A stretch of DNA of 64,000 nt from Toxorhynchites rutilus septentrionalis (GCF_029784135.1 NC_073745.1:82741650-82805649); one strand, 5' to 3'. Counted from the first letter of the stretch, positions 1 to 10,362 are shown. A program made the numbers and translations. The notes: generated by a model from the letters alone, not told the origin.

Positions 1-1653
1 TACTTCGCTTTCATTTTCAGGAATTCTGAATCCCATAACTGCTTCTCGTTTGGAATCTGAAGGAAGAATTCCTTGCTGGCTGATTTTGTATCCAAGGAAA
101 TCTTGTTGCGTTACACGAAATTGGCATTTTTCTCGATTTAAAATCACACCTTTTTCTTTAAATCTCAGTAGTACCTGTGGTGTTATAGATATTTTTATTT
201 TATTTATTTCAATCCTCTTTAGTTTTACATTTGATTCATAAGATAACAAGATAAAATGAAAATAAAACCATTACTATACCTTGTTCAAACGAGCATCATG
301 CTCCTCCACAGTGCTTCCTTTTATAACTACATCATCCAGATACCAATAGCAGCCTTCGCAATCGGCAAGAATTTCGTCCATTGCCCGTTGAAAAATCTCT
401 GGCGCTGAAGCCAAACCGAAAGGCAGGCGTTTAAAGCGGTATAAACCACGATAAGTGATAAAAGTCATGATGTCTCGCGTTTCATCATCCAGCTCTAGCA
501 GACAAAATGCATCTTTTATGTCTAAAACGGTCCACAATTTCCCTTTTCCAATTCTCATCAAAATTTCCTCGATGATAGGCATCGGATGTCGATCTCGGAT
601 CACAGCTTGGTTGACGCGCCGCAAATCCACACATAAAAGTATATCTCCATTTATTATCTTGGCTACCACCAGTGGCGATACCCACGTAGCAGGTCCCTTC
701 TTCGCTTCAATTATATCTCTTCTCAGCAGTTCCTCTAGCTTTTTATTCACGACCACTTCCATAGGGATAGGAATGCGTCGCAACGGTTGGGAACATGGAG
801 TGATTTCTGGATTCATCTTGATATGCACACGTACATCAACTATTTTCGAAAACGGCATGTTTGCATCGTCTCTATTCATCACCTGATTCACTTCATGGCC
901 AACTTTCAAAACACCAAGTTGCTTAGAAGTAGTATCGCCCAACAAGTAACGCTGACCGCCTGATACTACGAAAAACTCTGCTTCCACTGAACGAGATCTT
1001 ACTTTCACGATGGTCTTGAAAAATGCCAACATTTTCAACGGAGTATCACTACCGTACGCTTTCAAGATTCTGTTGCTTCCTCTTACGCATTCTTGAACGT
1101 TGATTTCATTGGCCTTGAGAAAATCCCAGGTTTTAACCGTGATTAAATTCGCTTCCGGTCCTAAAACGACGAACCTCTCCGTATCGATGCCTCCTAGTTG
1201 ACAAATGATTACATTCGTGTCGTTTCCGGTGTAAAAACTGTAGTACACTTTCCCCGGACAATCAGTGGAAGACTCATCCTTGACGGGGCTTGATGGTGTA
1301 TTATCAGTAATAGCTCGAACTTTATTCCGTATCTGTACAGCTGAATCAGGGCGCTTTCGGCAAAACTTCGCAAAATGATTGAGTCTCTGACATTTGTGGC
1401 AAACCAGTCCTTTCGCCGGACACAAAGGAGTGTTGGAGATGTGCCCGTATCGTCCATATGCAAAACACTTCGTGTTGTCCTCTTTATTGTCAACAAAGGG
1501 TATTAAAAACGGGGTGAAACGTTTGTTGAAACGACTTTGCTTGCGATAATTTTTAGCTTTATCTTGCTCTAGGATTCTTCGAACCTCCACCGAACTGCCA
1601 TGAGCCTGTGAACTTCCGTTATTTAACTCTTTCTGTTGGATGCGCACGCTTTC
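1..1653 (-). pseudogene. pol (zinc knuckles, protease, reverse transcriptase) of Ty3/gypsy copy 1
   Basis: Pol is in the same frame as the end of gag and separated from it by one TGA at 1656-1654. Residues about 60-105 hold two zinc knuckles. The first has Tyr in place of its second Cys (CFAYGRYGH); the second (CHKCQRLNHFAKFC) is intact. The protease region has FVVLGPEANLI where the family has a DSG-type motif, so the catalytic Asp is lost. Reverse transcriptase follows, with LPFGLASAPEIFQ and the catalytic YLDD. The frame stops at 276-274, but homology resumes at 174 (VLLRFKEKG, then FLGYKIS) after a 105-bp GT-AG interval. The protein is probably inactive because of the protease change and the TGA. 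Confidence 0.82.
175..279 (-). other. intron-like GT-AG interval inside pol
   Basis: On the minus strand the coding sequence reads AAG, then GTATAG, then an AT-rich 105-bp stretch ending ACCACAG, then GTACTACTG. Removing 279-175 joins LNK to VLLRF in frame, exactly where the related pol at 61-62 kb is continuous. The interval carries in-frame stops and a weak pyrimidine tract. Splicing is inferred, not shown; an AT-rich insertion is the alternative. Confidence 0.55.
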
Positions 1654-2191
1654 TCAAAGCTCGCCTAAAACTTCAATCCCGGAGAGTGACTGGTCTCGTT
1701 CTAAGATCTTCCGGCGAAGCTCTGAGGAAGAGCAACCCTCGACAATTACGTCTATTAACATTATTTCCTTTCTTATCTCGTTGGAATATTTATCCAAACC
1801 ACAATCCATCAGTTGCTGTCGCAAACGTAGGACGAAATGTGCGAAACGTTCGTTAACATCCTGCTTCATATTGCGCAATTTGTGTCTTTCGAGCACGTCT
1901 TGCTTACGCGGTTTGAAAAACGCATCCAATCTCTCGATGGCTACATCGAACCATGGTTTTTCAATTAGAACCATCGAAAACTCTTCGGTGCCTTCAAGGC
2001 TTCGAAAAACCTTCTGTAGCTGGGTTCCTCCCAGGTGCAGCATTTTGGCACGCATAGTTTTCTGCTCGGTGATGATATATGAATATGAAATAGCATTGTA
2101 GAGACCCTTTCCAATCTTGCCACTCTTTGGCCATTTTTGCGGTCTCCATCTGCTCGCACCTAAACATTGGCAACGGACGATTCTCATCCAT
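1654..2191 (-). pseudogene. gag of Ty3/gypsy copy 1, frameshifted
   Basis: The likely ATG is at 2191 (MDENRPLPMF). The first 30 or so codons (to EWQDWKGSL) are in one frame; the rest, from about ITEQKTMRAKMLHLGG to VLGEL at the TGA, is in another, so a frameshift lies near 2080-2110. The pattern EWxxW, then a helical capsid-like region (QLQKVFRSL, RLDAFFKPR, HFVLRLRQQL), matches the intact gag of the second element at 62747-63736. Gag would form the retrotransposon particle. This copy cannot make a full-length Gag without frameshifting. Confidence 0.75.
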
Positions 2192-2226
2192 CTGCAAAAC
2201 GAGATTATAATTAGATAGATTTAAAG

Positions 2227-2590
2227 CACTATAGCTTTAAATGATTTTTCTATATTCAAGCACTCTAGCTTTAAAATCACTATTCTCTGTTTTCTGGCAT
2301 TAAGAAGAGAATATTAATGCACTCTAGCTCTAGTTTCATACTCAGGCGCTCTAGCACAAAATATTACGATCATTTATATCTAGGCTCTCTAGCACTAGAC
2401 TTTACATAATCAATTTCTAGGCACTCTAGCTCTAGTTGTTAAAACCATCCAGGCACTCTAGCACTGAACATTATAACTTGATTCTAGGCACTCTAGCACT
2501 ATGTATTAAGTAGTTAATGTAGTTAAGCGTTATAGCAGCCATTAGGCTCTTCAATGCAGAATTTCATACATATTATGCACTAGCACTATG
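2227..2590 (-). repeat. reiterated GGCACTCTAGC motif in the Ty3/gypsy leader
   Basis: Between the LTR and gag, eight clear copies of a motif close to GGCACTCTAGCWCTAG (plus-strand spelling) begin near 2227, 2261, 2319, 2346, 2384, 2421, 2453 and 2488. Weaker copies lie near 2527, 2541 and 2576. Spacing is mostly 32-39 bp with AT-rich spacers. All copies point the same way. The spacers are not repeated, so this is not a simple tandem satellite. The placement resembles the zinc-finger-bound repeats in the Drosophila gypsy leader (comparison only; the motif is different). Confidence 0.8.
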
Positions 2591-2664
2591 CCAGAAGTCA
2601 ATTCCACCACACTCAAAAACAATAATAATACATCATATTTACCTTCAACGGATCCGCTTTCTTC

Positions 2665-2676
2665 TCCTCGTCGCCA
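2665..2676 (-). other. possible primer binding site
   Basis: Minus-strand TGGCGACGAGGA directly follows the presumed LTR end (...CGCTATAAT). A PBS starting TGG just inside the 5' LTR is expected for Ty3/gypsy elements. The priming tRNA was not identified. Confidence 0.45.
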
Positions 2677-2882
2677 ATTATAGCGTATGTTATACCGAGA
2701 ATAATAGGATATCAATAAATAACGGAATATGTTTCAGAATCGCGCTTCATTATTCGTATTCAAAATATATAACTTCTGTGTTTCTCGAATCCTCGTGTCT
2801 ATCTGTCAAAGTCGAACTTCTTCTTCCATCCTGTTGCATTTCCGTCCATGCACGCTTATCTGAAAATATACAGCACTTACAT
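2677..2882 (-). repeat. putative 5' LTR of Ty3/gypsy copy 1
   Basis: The region starts TGTAAGTGCTGTATATTTTC on the minus strand and ends just before the PBS-like site, about 205 bp. No second LTR is in the window to confirm the edges; they are placed only from the TGT start and the PBS position. Confidence 0.45.
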
Positions 2883-2914
2883 ATAATAAGACCAAAGTGT
2901 TAAAGGGAATATTA

Positions 2915-2998
2915 TGCGATACCCTACATTCACGGGAATGAGAATCGAACCCGAAGCCCCTCATCTTGACGAGCGCCATGCTAACATGGGGACCTCAC
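2915..2998 (-). repeat. tRNA-like SINE fragment
   Basis: On the minus strand there is a B-box-like GGTTCGATTCTC, preceded by an A-box-like TGGCGCTCGTC about 30 bp upstream. It has no complete cloverleaf. The rest of 2883-3199 shows no recognisable feature. Confidence 0.4.
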
Positions 2999-3199
2999 CT
3001 CATGTAACTGAATAAGTTTGATGTCCTTCCAGGAACCAGTATAAGAAAAATCTTCATACATAAACATTTCCATCGCACTTCTAGGTGGATTGACACTATT
3101 TTCGTAACTATAATCATGATAAAATCATTCAAGACACTTACATGTTGTCAAATTATTTGAAATTATTGAGAAATAGATTTTTAAACAAAATTTTAATTA

Positions 3200-3830
3200 A
3201 ACTGACCAGACGTCCCGCGTTACGCGGGACAGTCCAGCATTTCAACAATGTGTCCCGCGCTAGGTTACGTCCTGCGAAACGACCCGCATTTTGCAAAAGA
3301 AGCGGAAATGTCCCGCGATCAATATATTTAATATATTTCAATATTACAATTTGATCATGTTGATTTTCTTTTCAGACGAAAAGTTCATTTTCGGTCCCCT
3401 GGATCGGTCGGGACTCAACGTGTTAAATAAGCCGGAGGAACTAGTGTAGGTACAGGAAGAAGTTTGATGAAATATCATAAATGAAGTGCCTGACGGACTT
3501 ACGGCCTAAACCATGGTCGCAATTCGCCGGAAAGAAGTTTTTTACCAGCACCTCCAGTTAATCCTTCTGGGTGATTGCCTACCGCTCAGACACGGCCGGC
3601 CTCGTATGACGCTTTCATATAAAAATGTCCATTTTGGCCAGATCCTTTTTCGATAAACCGTAGCCCTACGCGGATTTTGGACGGAAAGACCCCGGAAGAG
3701 GTGTGGACAGGGAAGAAATCCTTCGTAGGTCACCTGAAGATCTATTACGAGATTTTTTCTTAAAGAAAGACGACAAATAATCCATTTTATAGCTCTTGCC
3801 AATCACGCAGTTGTTCAGAATGTTTTTAAT
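3200..3830 (-). mobile_element. Tc1-like transposon copy A, truncated
   Basis: It starts at a TA with AACTGACCAGACGTCCCGCG, the same end as copies B (37032-38431) and C (43981-45640). The first 120 bp hold several TCCCGC motifs and the hairpin GTCCCGCGTTACGCGGGAC. Internal sequence at 3375-3660 matches copy C, including the segment around WPKWTFL on the minus strand, but the middle of the transposase gene is deleted. The right terminal repeat is not recognisable, and the right edge is approximate. Confidence 0.7.
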
Positions 3831-4094
3831 GTATATTTTAACTTAAATATAGCTTACTTAAGATTAAACCATGATTATTGACAATTTTCTTTTTAAGTTC
3901 TTGATCACTTTTCAAACGGTAACTAATCTTAGCTATGGGCGTAATTATTTCTGTTTGCAAATGAAAATATGAAAACTGGGTACAAACAATATTTGGGAGA
4001 AGTATTATTGAGTCACTATGTTACAAGGAAGTGAAACAACGGTGAAGTATGTAAATTTATAAGAATGAGGAAACGCTATCCATCAGTTATCAAA
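3831..4094. other. no gene seen
   Basis: AT-rich sequence with no convincing reading frame or repeat. Confidence 0.5.
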
Positions 4095-5034
4095 ATTATA
4101 ATTAACTAGCTCTACCCTGCCACGCTTTGCTGTGGCACATTGTGGTTGCATGGTTGAGTTGAAATATTCATTTTTTTATGTTGTAACAACAATCCTAGAT
4201 GTGTTTGGTTGTTTTGTATATTGTATCATAGTTTGAGCTCAGTCGGTTCCGTACTTTTCAAGTATTAACGCGCACACAAACGAACACAAAACTTATATAT
4301 ATATATATAGAGATAGATGAGGGGAATCGCTAAATTTTGAATCACTTCGAAACACAATTTCAGTTCATGATTTTGTCAATCACGTGGACAAAAGATGTTT
4401 CCTTCACATAGAACACAAATTCATTACTGAATAGTCGATTTTCATTAGAAGCTCAATTTCAGCACGAAACGCTGGTCATATATGAAATCATTTTTCTTCC
4501 AAATTTCCAATTTTTTAATGCCGTAGCAACACTCCTTGAAGTGAATTGTATATTGTGTCCAACTTTGAGCTCAATCGGTTCCGTACTTTTCGAGTTTTTG
4601 ACGCGTACACAAATGAACAGAACATTTTTATATATATAGAGACTAGCTGACTCGGTAAACTTTGTCCCGCCCAAAATTTATTTTTCGTTATCACATTCAC
4701 GTTTTCTTACTAAGTGCCCGTTCATGGGTCAATCGCAGAAGTGTTCATTGGTTGATCTTCTAATCTACACTTTAAAATTACCTTATACTATAAAATTCCT
4801 AGTACTTCTACCAAAACTCGTCATTATAATATTATTATTAGGGGATTTTTCAGACACAATTCTCGTTCAAGATTTTCCAACCACTTGCAAATAACATGTT
4901 TCTCCGTTACATGGAATCAATGTTTGATACAGAAAATATGATAGAATAAAGACAGCCCCAAATCGGCCAATTCTTTCCTCGAGTTTTGCTCTTATCAACA
5001 CATTCGGCGATCCATTTTTATTTATATAGATAGA
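4095..5034 (+). repeat. three adjacent copies of an ACTAGCT...TATATAGA interspersed repeat
   Basis: Units at about 4095-4318, 4319-4641 and 4642-5034. Two of them start with ACTAGCT, and the third continues TGACTCGGTAAACTTTGTCC. Units end in TATATA/TATAGATAG runs, and two share GAGCTCAATCGGTTCCGTAC-like text near the end. The third unit is matched over about 400 bp by the minus-strand repeat at 46105-46510. A short non-autonomous retroelement is likely (inference); I do not know its family name. Confidence 0.6.
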
Positions 5035-5259
5035 AGAAGCTATAGGAGTGAGTTTTGTCACATTAAAATCAATTTCCACTTTCGAACAAACATCAATTTC
5101 GTTAGCGCAAACATCAAATGGACTAACAACGCTTTTCACTATGAAATTGTAGAACATATGGGAATTGAATTTTCGCAAATTTTCTCATTTTCTTCAGAGT
5201 TTTCCGAAAATTTTCAATTGTTTGTTTGGTTGAAATATGTTTGATTGAAATATGTGTTT

Positions 5260-6138
5260 TAATTTTTTGGAACCCCCCCCCACCATTCCAGAGGATGGAG
5301 GGGTGTCATACCATCATAGAAACATTTCTCGTACCCAAAAACCCTCACATCCCAAGTTTGGTTCCGTTTGCGTGATTGATTCTCGAGTAATGCAGCCTCC
5401 CCTTAGGGAGGGGGAGGAGTGTCAAACCACCATAGAAACATCTATTGCCCCCTACAACCTCCATATACCGAAATTGGTTCCATTTGCTTGATTCGTTCTT
5501 GATTTATACAGAAACTTATGCTTTATCTTTATGGTAGCCCTCTCTCTCTCTCTCTCTTAGAGAGGGGGGAGGAGTGTTGATTCACGATAGAAACCTCCAC
5601 ATGCCAAATTTGGTTCGATTTGCTTGATTAGTTTTCGAGTTATGCAGAAATTTGTGTTTCATTTGTATGGCAGCCCCCCTTAGAGAGTGGGAGAGGAGTG
5701 TCGAACCACCATCGAATCGTTCATTGATCCCTAGAACCTCTATATACCAAGTTTGACCTTCACATGCCGAATTTTGCTTCATTTGCTTGATTGGCTTTCA
5801 AGGTATGCAGAAATTTGTGTTTCATTCGTATGGTAGCCCCCCCTTAGAGAGGGAGAAGAAGTGTCTAATGATCATAGAAATATTTATTGCACCCTAAAAC
5901 CTCTACATGCCAACTTTGGTTTCGTTTGCTTGATTAGTTCTCGAGTTATGCATAAATTTTTGTTTCATTTGTATGTATGGCAGCCCCCCCTTAGAGAAGG
6001 AGGAGGAGTGTCTACTCACCATAGAAATGTTTCTTGCCCCCTAAAACCTTTACATGCCGAATTTTGCATCATTTGCTTGATTGGTTTTCGAGGTATGGAG
6101 AAATTTGTGTTTCATTCGTATTCAATCGTAATGAGATA
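5260..6138 (+). repeat. degenerate tandem satellite, about 120-190 bp unit
   Basis: About six imperfect units, each with CATAGAAAC, then CTACATGCC, then TTTGCTTGATT, then CGAGTTATGCAGAAATTTGT, then TTAGAGAGGGGGAGGAGTGT. One unit contains a (CT)n expansion at 5550. The same unit appears inverted at 45780-46105 next to the same interspersed repeat, so satellite and repeat belong to one element. Short reading frames across it have no meaning. Confidence 0.75.
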
Positions 6139-6409
6139 AAACAACTAGAAGTAACGCTATCGTGAATTTTGCACATTCCGTTGAAAGATGACAGTGGCAG
6201 TTCCCGAAATAGGCAAGCAGCACTTATCTAAAACTTATATCCCCAGCAGTTGATTTATCAGGTCCTGCCCACGAATGCGACCCGGTATAGACGCAAAACG
6301 ATCGGGATAAAGTATGTTTATCAATATCGGTGGCAGAACAAAGGCATGATTATAAACAGCTTACACGTGAGTTATATGTGTTTGGCGATAAATCCAACGC
6401 ATAGTGCTG

Positions 6410-6437
6410 TAAGATAAGATTATCTTACCTATAAAAG
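6410..6437 (+). promoter_or_regulatory. GATA palindrome and TATA box of lipase 1
   Basis: AGATAAG (6412-6418) and its inverse TTATCTT (6420-6426) form a palindromic GATA site. TATAAAAG follows at 6430-6437, 46 bp before the ATG at 6483. A further TTATCT occurs near 6223. GATA factors drive many insect gut genes (established), so a midgut promoter is inferred. Confidence 0.7.
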
Positions 6438-6482
6438 GCCAAAGCCATTTCACCACACCCATGTTTCAATTTAGTGCCAAAA

Positions 6483-7565
6483 ATGAAACTGGTCGCAACG
6501 TTTGCATTTTTCATAAGTGTAATTACGCTTAGTGAGTGGCAAAATGTTGATCCAAAAATTGAACGCTAATCGTTGTTTTTGTCGATCTTAGGTTACACTC
6601 TGCCAGTGGAATCGAAACCATGGACGCTCATTCCTGACGGCGAAGGGCGCATGCGTATGGTGAATATCGATCCGACGAATATACCAACTGAGGAGCATGT
6701 GGGTGAACCACGATTTAATCCAGCGAATGATGTGGTGTTTCGTCTGTACACTAGGCGCAATCCGGTTCATTCCCAAGATCTGCTATGGTACGATGCCACG
6801 TCTATCACAAACTCAAATTTCAACCCCGCTCATCCGACACGATTCCTGATCCATGGATGGCTCGAAGGTGAGGATGCTACCCTGCACTATATGATCAAGG
6901 ATCACTATCTACGAGTTGGTGACTTCAACGTGGTTGCTGTCGATTGGGGGTCTGGATCGCAAACCATCAACTACAAAGCAGCTCGCAATCGCGTCGGTGG
7001 CGTGGGAATGATTGTGTCTCGGTTAATCGATGTAATTCGGTCTTCCACCGGACAGGCTCAAAGTCTGATAAACATTATTGGATTCAGCCTGGGAGCGCAC
7101 GCTGCCGGCAATGCGGGCAAGCACCAAAACGGGCAATTAAATACCGTCATTGGTTTGGATCCAGCTGGCCCACTTTTTTCATCGGGACAGGCCGACATAT
7201 TGACGAGCAGTGATGCACTTTACACTGAAGCGATATACACCAATGCAGGAAGGTTGGCATTCGATGGCCCATTGGCACAGGCCAACTTCTATCCCAACGG
7301 TGGACGGTCCCAGCCCGGTTGCATCTTGGATTTAATCGGAATTTGCGCCCATAATCGGGTCAACGAGCTCTTCGCGGAATCAGTCTCTACGCAGACGCAC
7401 TTCATCGCTGTGCCTTGTGCTACTTACGACGAGATTCGGAGAGACCGATGTACCGGCGTCGGACCGGCGGCAAGAATGGGAAGCGAGCCCTCGAATCGGG
7501 GGCGAGGTGTTAGTGGATTGTACACCTTGAGTACGAACTCGAGATATCCGTTTGCGAGGGGGTGA
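6483..7565 (+). CDS. secreted pancreatic-type lipase 1
   Basis: Two exons, 6483-6531 and 6592-7565, with a 60-bp GTGAGT...CTTAG intron, give 340 residues. The split codon and the match with lipase 2 (same exon lengths, 49 and 974 nt) fix the start. Residues 1-20 are a signal peptide (MKLVATFAFF...). The alpha/beta-hydrolase core has HGW near 104, the nucleophile in GFSLG (Ser182), Asp206 in LDPAG and His270 in CAHN, so the triad is complete. It should hydrolyse acylglycerols or phospholipids outside the cell, probably in the gut lumen. A short lid as in phospholipase A1-like members leaves substrate uncertain. AATAAA at 7624-7629. Its close paralogue lies tail to tail at 12887-13969. Confidence 0.95.
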
Positions 7566-7734
7566 AAGGGGAGAGAGACTAACAAAAATATGACTGATAT
7601 TATTTGCATTTACGTTATAGTAAAATAAAAATTACACGTGATATTTTCTATTAAAAATGTTCTGAATTTTAATTGATGTGCAATCATTCTCAATCCTTTT
7701 ATAACAATTTGTTATTTTTTCAAATTCTAAAGTC

Positions 7735-8150
7735 AGAAGACAGATATCGGTAATAAGGATGTCACAATAACTGTTCTCAAGATCGAGAAGGTAACTGACA
7801 AGGTCCTGATCTGAGTCCGAAGAAAACAAGAGCGTTTTGATCAAAACATGGGTTTTGATCCCAACATGGTCCATGGTGATAAGGCCGATGAGCGTTGATC
7901 GAGTAATACCATGAGATCTGGCAGCATCTTTTTTCTACATGCCCTGCTTAACTCAACTGTGGTTCTGGTTGTACAGCTGAATATCAGTTCAGCTCTGCCG
8001 TTTTGTGTTCCAAACATGAACACGAGGCATCTACAAAAAATAACAACGCATTTTCCCTTCGGTGAAGCACAAACCAGGTGTCGGTTTTACCCTGACTGAG
8101 AGCGTCGGCTTACCCCAAGTGGACTCAAAATTTCAAAACCTGCGACGAAA
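7735..8150 (+). repeat. copy of the repeat found at 35975-36530
   Basis: Text such as GGTAATAAGGAT, AAGATCGAG, CGTTTTGT and ATCTACAAAAAATAA, then GTTTTACCC, follows the same order as at 35975-36530. It probably derives from one transposable element. No coding function is seen. Confidence 0.55.
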
Positions 8151-8197
8151 CATGACAACTAGGTTCTTACAAACATTTGTTTTTCGTATCATGTAAG

Positions 8198-8255
8198 TAT
8201 TTTCTGAGCTTTCTGAGCATTTTCTGAGTTTTCTGAGCATTTTCTGAGCTTCAGC
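8198..8255 (+). repeat. short tandem TTTTCTGAGC array
   Basis: Five or so copies of a 10-18 bp unit containing TTTTCTGAGC or TTTCTGAGCA. Confidence 0.75.
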
Positions 8256-9750
8256 AAACTTTAATAACGTTTATTAATCAGACTTAATTACTTATAATCT
8301 AACGTTTACACAGTCAAATTTAACCTTAAAATAATTTTTTTTTCTTTTCATAATTAAGAATCACAATTCTATAATGACTGAATCTAACACTAGATTGATT
8401 GGATAGGCCAGGATTTGAGGGTTTTGTCGACAAACATATTTCATTGCCGAAAATTTTGAGATGGCATAATACGAAGATTTATATCATTCAATTTGAAATG
8501 TGTAGAGAGTTAAAAACTGGAAAAAGTAGATTTGATAGCAGGAGTATGATATGTCGCATGAAATGAATTAAATTTATGGTTTATTTTATTCATCAAGAGA
8601 CTATATTTCAGTCCTGATATTGTTCAAATACTAACAGTAATGAATTATTTGAAGCGCCCCAGCGGTCTTAGGCTTTCTTTCGATTTATAATTTTACGCAA
8701 CATAACTGTTTCCTTCAACGTACAACTCTCGACTCTTTCTTTTTCTCTCTTCTCCTAATGCTTCACTGAGGATGTACATTTGCCTAAAACTAAAACTGTT
8801 ACATAAAATTATACATTTCCCAAATTATAACCTAGCGTTTATTCAGGTTCCAACATGGTTTTGAACAGTTTTTCTGCTGTCAGGTTGTTATTTGTTCTTT
8901 GTTTCTAATTTGATTGTTAACTGCTTTACGGTTGGAGAATAAATATATAATAGAATACTTTTCACTGCTAGGCCGCTGCTAGTATGCTGTGCTAGATGGT
9001 AGGAAAATCACAAAAAGGTGCAGGAGTGGAACTTGCGATGTAATGTTTCCCTCTCTTCGGGAACTAAACACAGGACGTAATAGAAAAAAAAACCATTTTT
9101 TATTTATCTCCGTCATTTAATTACCTCATCAACTCATCAACCAATCAGGAGTCGAGTTTCGCGTGATCCGAGTTGGACAGAAAACTGGTCCCTAATCGAC
9201 TACTTTATCGTCATGTCTCGTCTCAGTTCAACACAATGCTTTCGAGCATTGATAAGCAACCCACCCACCTTATCATAGAATACCCCGAACAATGATCAAA
9301 TGTAACGCAAGGCTAATCCCTCTCCCCCTCATGTTACGTAACGCTAACATAATCGTATGAAAAATTTTCATAAGGTTTTAGATTTCATTAAATAATGAAA
9401 ATATCAACGTAGAAAATCAGATATCAGCCCAGACCGGAATCAAAGGTTCTTCGAATGAAGTTAGGAAATTATTGCTCACATCTGTTGGGATTTCAAACCG
9501 TGATTGGCTGAGAGGAACAGGAGCTTTCTTAAGAATTCCAAAAATACGCTCTCAAATTCCAAGAATAGGGGAAAGTAGCCCTAATCCGATCGGTAGTCTT
9601 GAACCTACCTCCTCTTGGATATCGGAAATGGCGCCATCTACCGAACTTTTAGTAGTGTCAAATGAAAGGTGTCATAACACTGACAATTTTAAAGTGTGGT
9701 GACCATTTTTTTGCTCCATTTATTCCAGCGTTTTGACGGCATTAATTTTT
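8256..9750. other. no gene seen
   Basis: Low-complexity AT-rich DNA. The short frame at 9472-9702 lacks any recognisable domain. Confidence 0.5.
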
Positions 9751-9754
9751 TTAA

Positions 9755-9939
9755 CCCTTTCGTTACGAGCGTCGTCTATAGACGACATCCGCGCGACGAG
9801 CTGTGTGTACGAGCGTCGTCTTTAGACGACATGAAATTGATACTGCTCTTTGATCACCCCAGCGCGTGTGCATACTTTTCGGCGCAGTGCTCCGTACAGG
9901 GGTAACACTTCGGCGGAGCACACTGCCGTAATGAAAGGG
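9755..9939 (+). mobile_element. TTAA-flanked MITE (piggyBac type), copy 1
   Basis: TTAA (9751-9754), then CCCTTTCGTTACG ... CGTAATGAAAGGG, then TTAA (9940-9943). It is 185 bp and non-coding. Inside are two palindromes, GTCGTCTATAGACGAC and GTCGTCTTTAGACGAC. Copy 2 is at 54115-54300 in the opposite orientation. TTAA target duplication and CCC termini are hallmarks of piggyBac elements, which probably supplied the transposase. Confidence 0.9.
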
Positions 9940-10087
9940 TTAAAGAGTGTCGATAAGATAGATTTTTGACCAGTACGGAAAATGAGTTAAATGTTCTTTT
10001 AGACAACGAAAAATTACAAAACTAGGCTATTTCGATTGCTTATGGTCTACTCTTCAAAACAAGCTATATAAATTGAATTGACGTGAA

Positions 10088-10362
10088 CTATGGATCGGGA
10101 CGGCTCGGGACAATGACGAAAACGTGGATCGGAACGACCACACAAAAAAATGATAACGATGATTTTGCTATAGAAGCGCGGATCAGGACGACCGTTCAGT
10201 AAAGAGGTCGAATTGATAAAAAATGCGGATCGGGACGACTGCACAAACAAGTGCGGCTCGGGACGATCATGTGAAAAAATGATAATGATAAAAGTGCGGA
10301 TCGGAACGACCGTGCCGTGAAAAAATGGAAGTTTAATTATGTGCGGTTCTACACGACCTATG
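10088..10362 (+). repeat. seven dispersed copies of a GTGCGGATCGGGACGACC motif
   Basis: Motif copies begin near 10090, 10123, 10176, 10222, 10251, 10294 and 10341. They are separated by 10-40 bp, often containing AAAAAATGATAA. All are in one orientation and diverged from one another. No reading frame runs through it. Confidence 0.75.

Larger units (their letters stand above)
1..2882 (-). mobile_element. Ty3/gypsy LTR retrotransposon, 5' part (copy 1)
   Basis: Reading on the minus strand, the order is a putative LTR (2882-2677), a primer-binding-site-like sequence (2676-2665), a leader rich in a repeated motif (2590-2227), gag (2191-1654), then pol with zinc knuckles, degenerate protease and reverse transcriptase running off the window start. 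Domain order and the YLDD reverse transcriptase box place it in Ty3/gypsy. It is decayed: a frameshift in gag, a TGA between gag and pol, and a missing protease aspartate. The other half lies outside the window. Confidence 0.85.

Noticed and set aside
50..241. Small plus-strand gene at the window start
   Set aside because: Antisense shadow of retrotransposon pol.
2227..2590. CRISPR-like array of short repeats with spacers
   Set aside because: Repeats are too short and variable, spacers AT-rich and uneven; it lies in a retrotransposon leader.
5252..6139. Short frames in the satellite, or a CRISPR-like array
   Set aside because: Units are diverged tandem copies without unique spacers, and the genome is eukaryotic.
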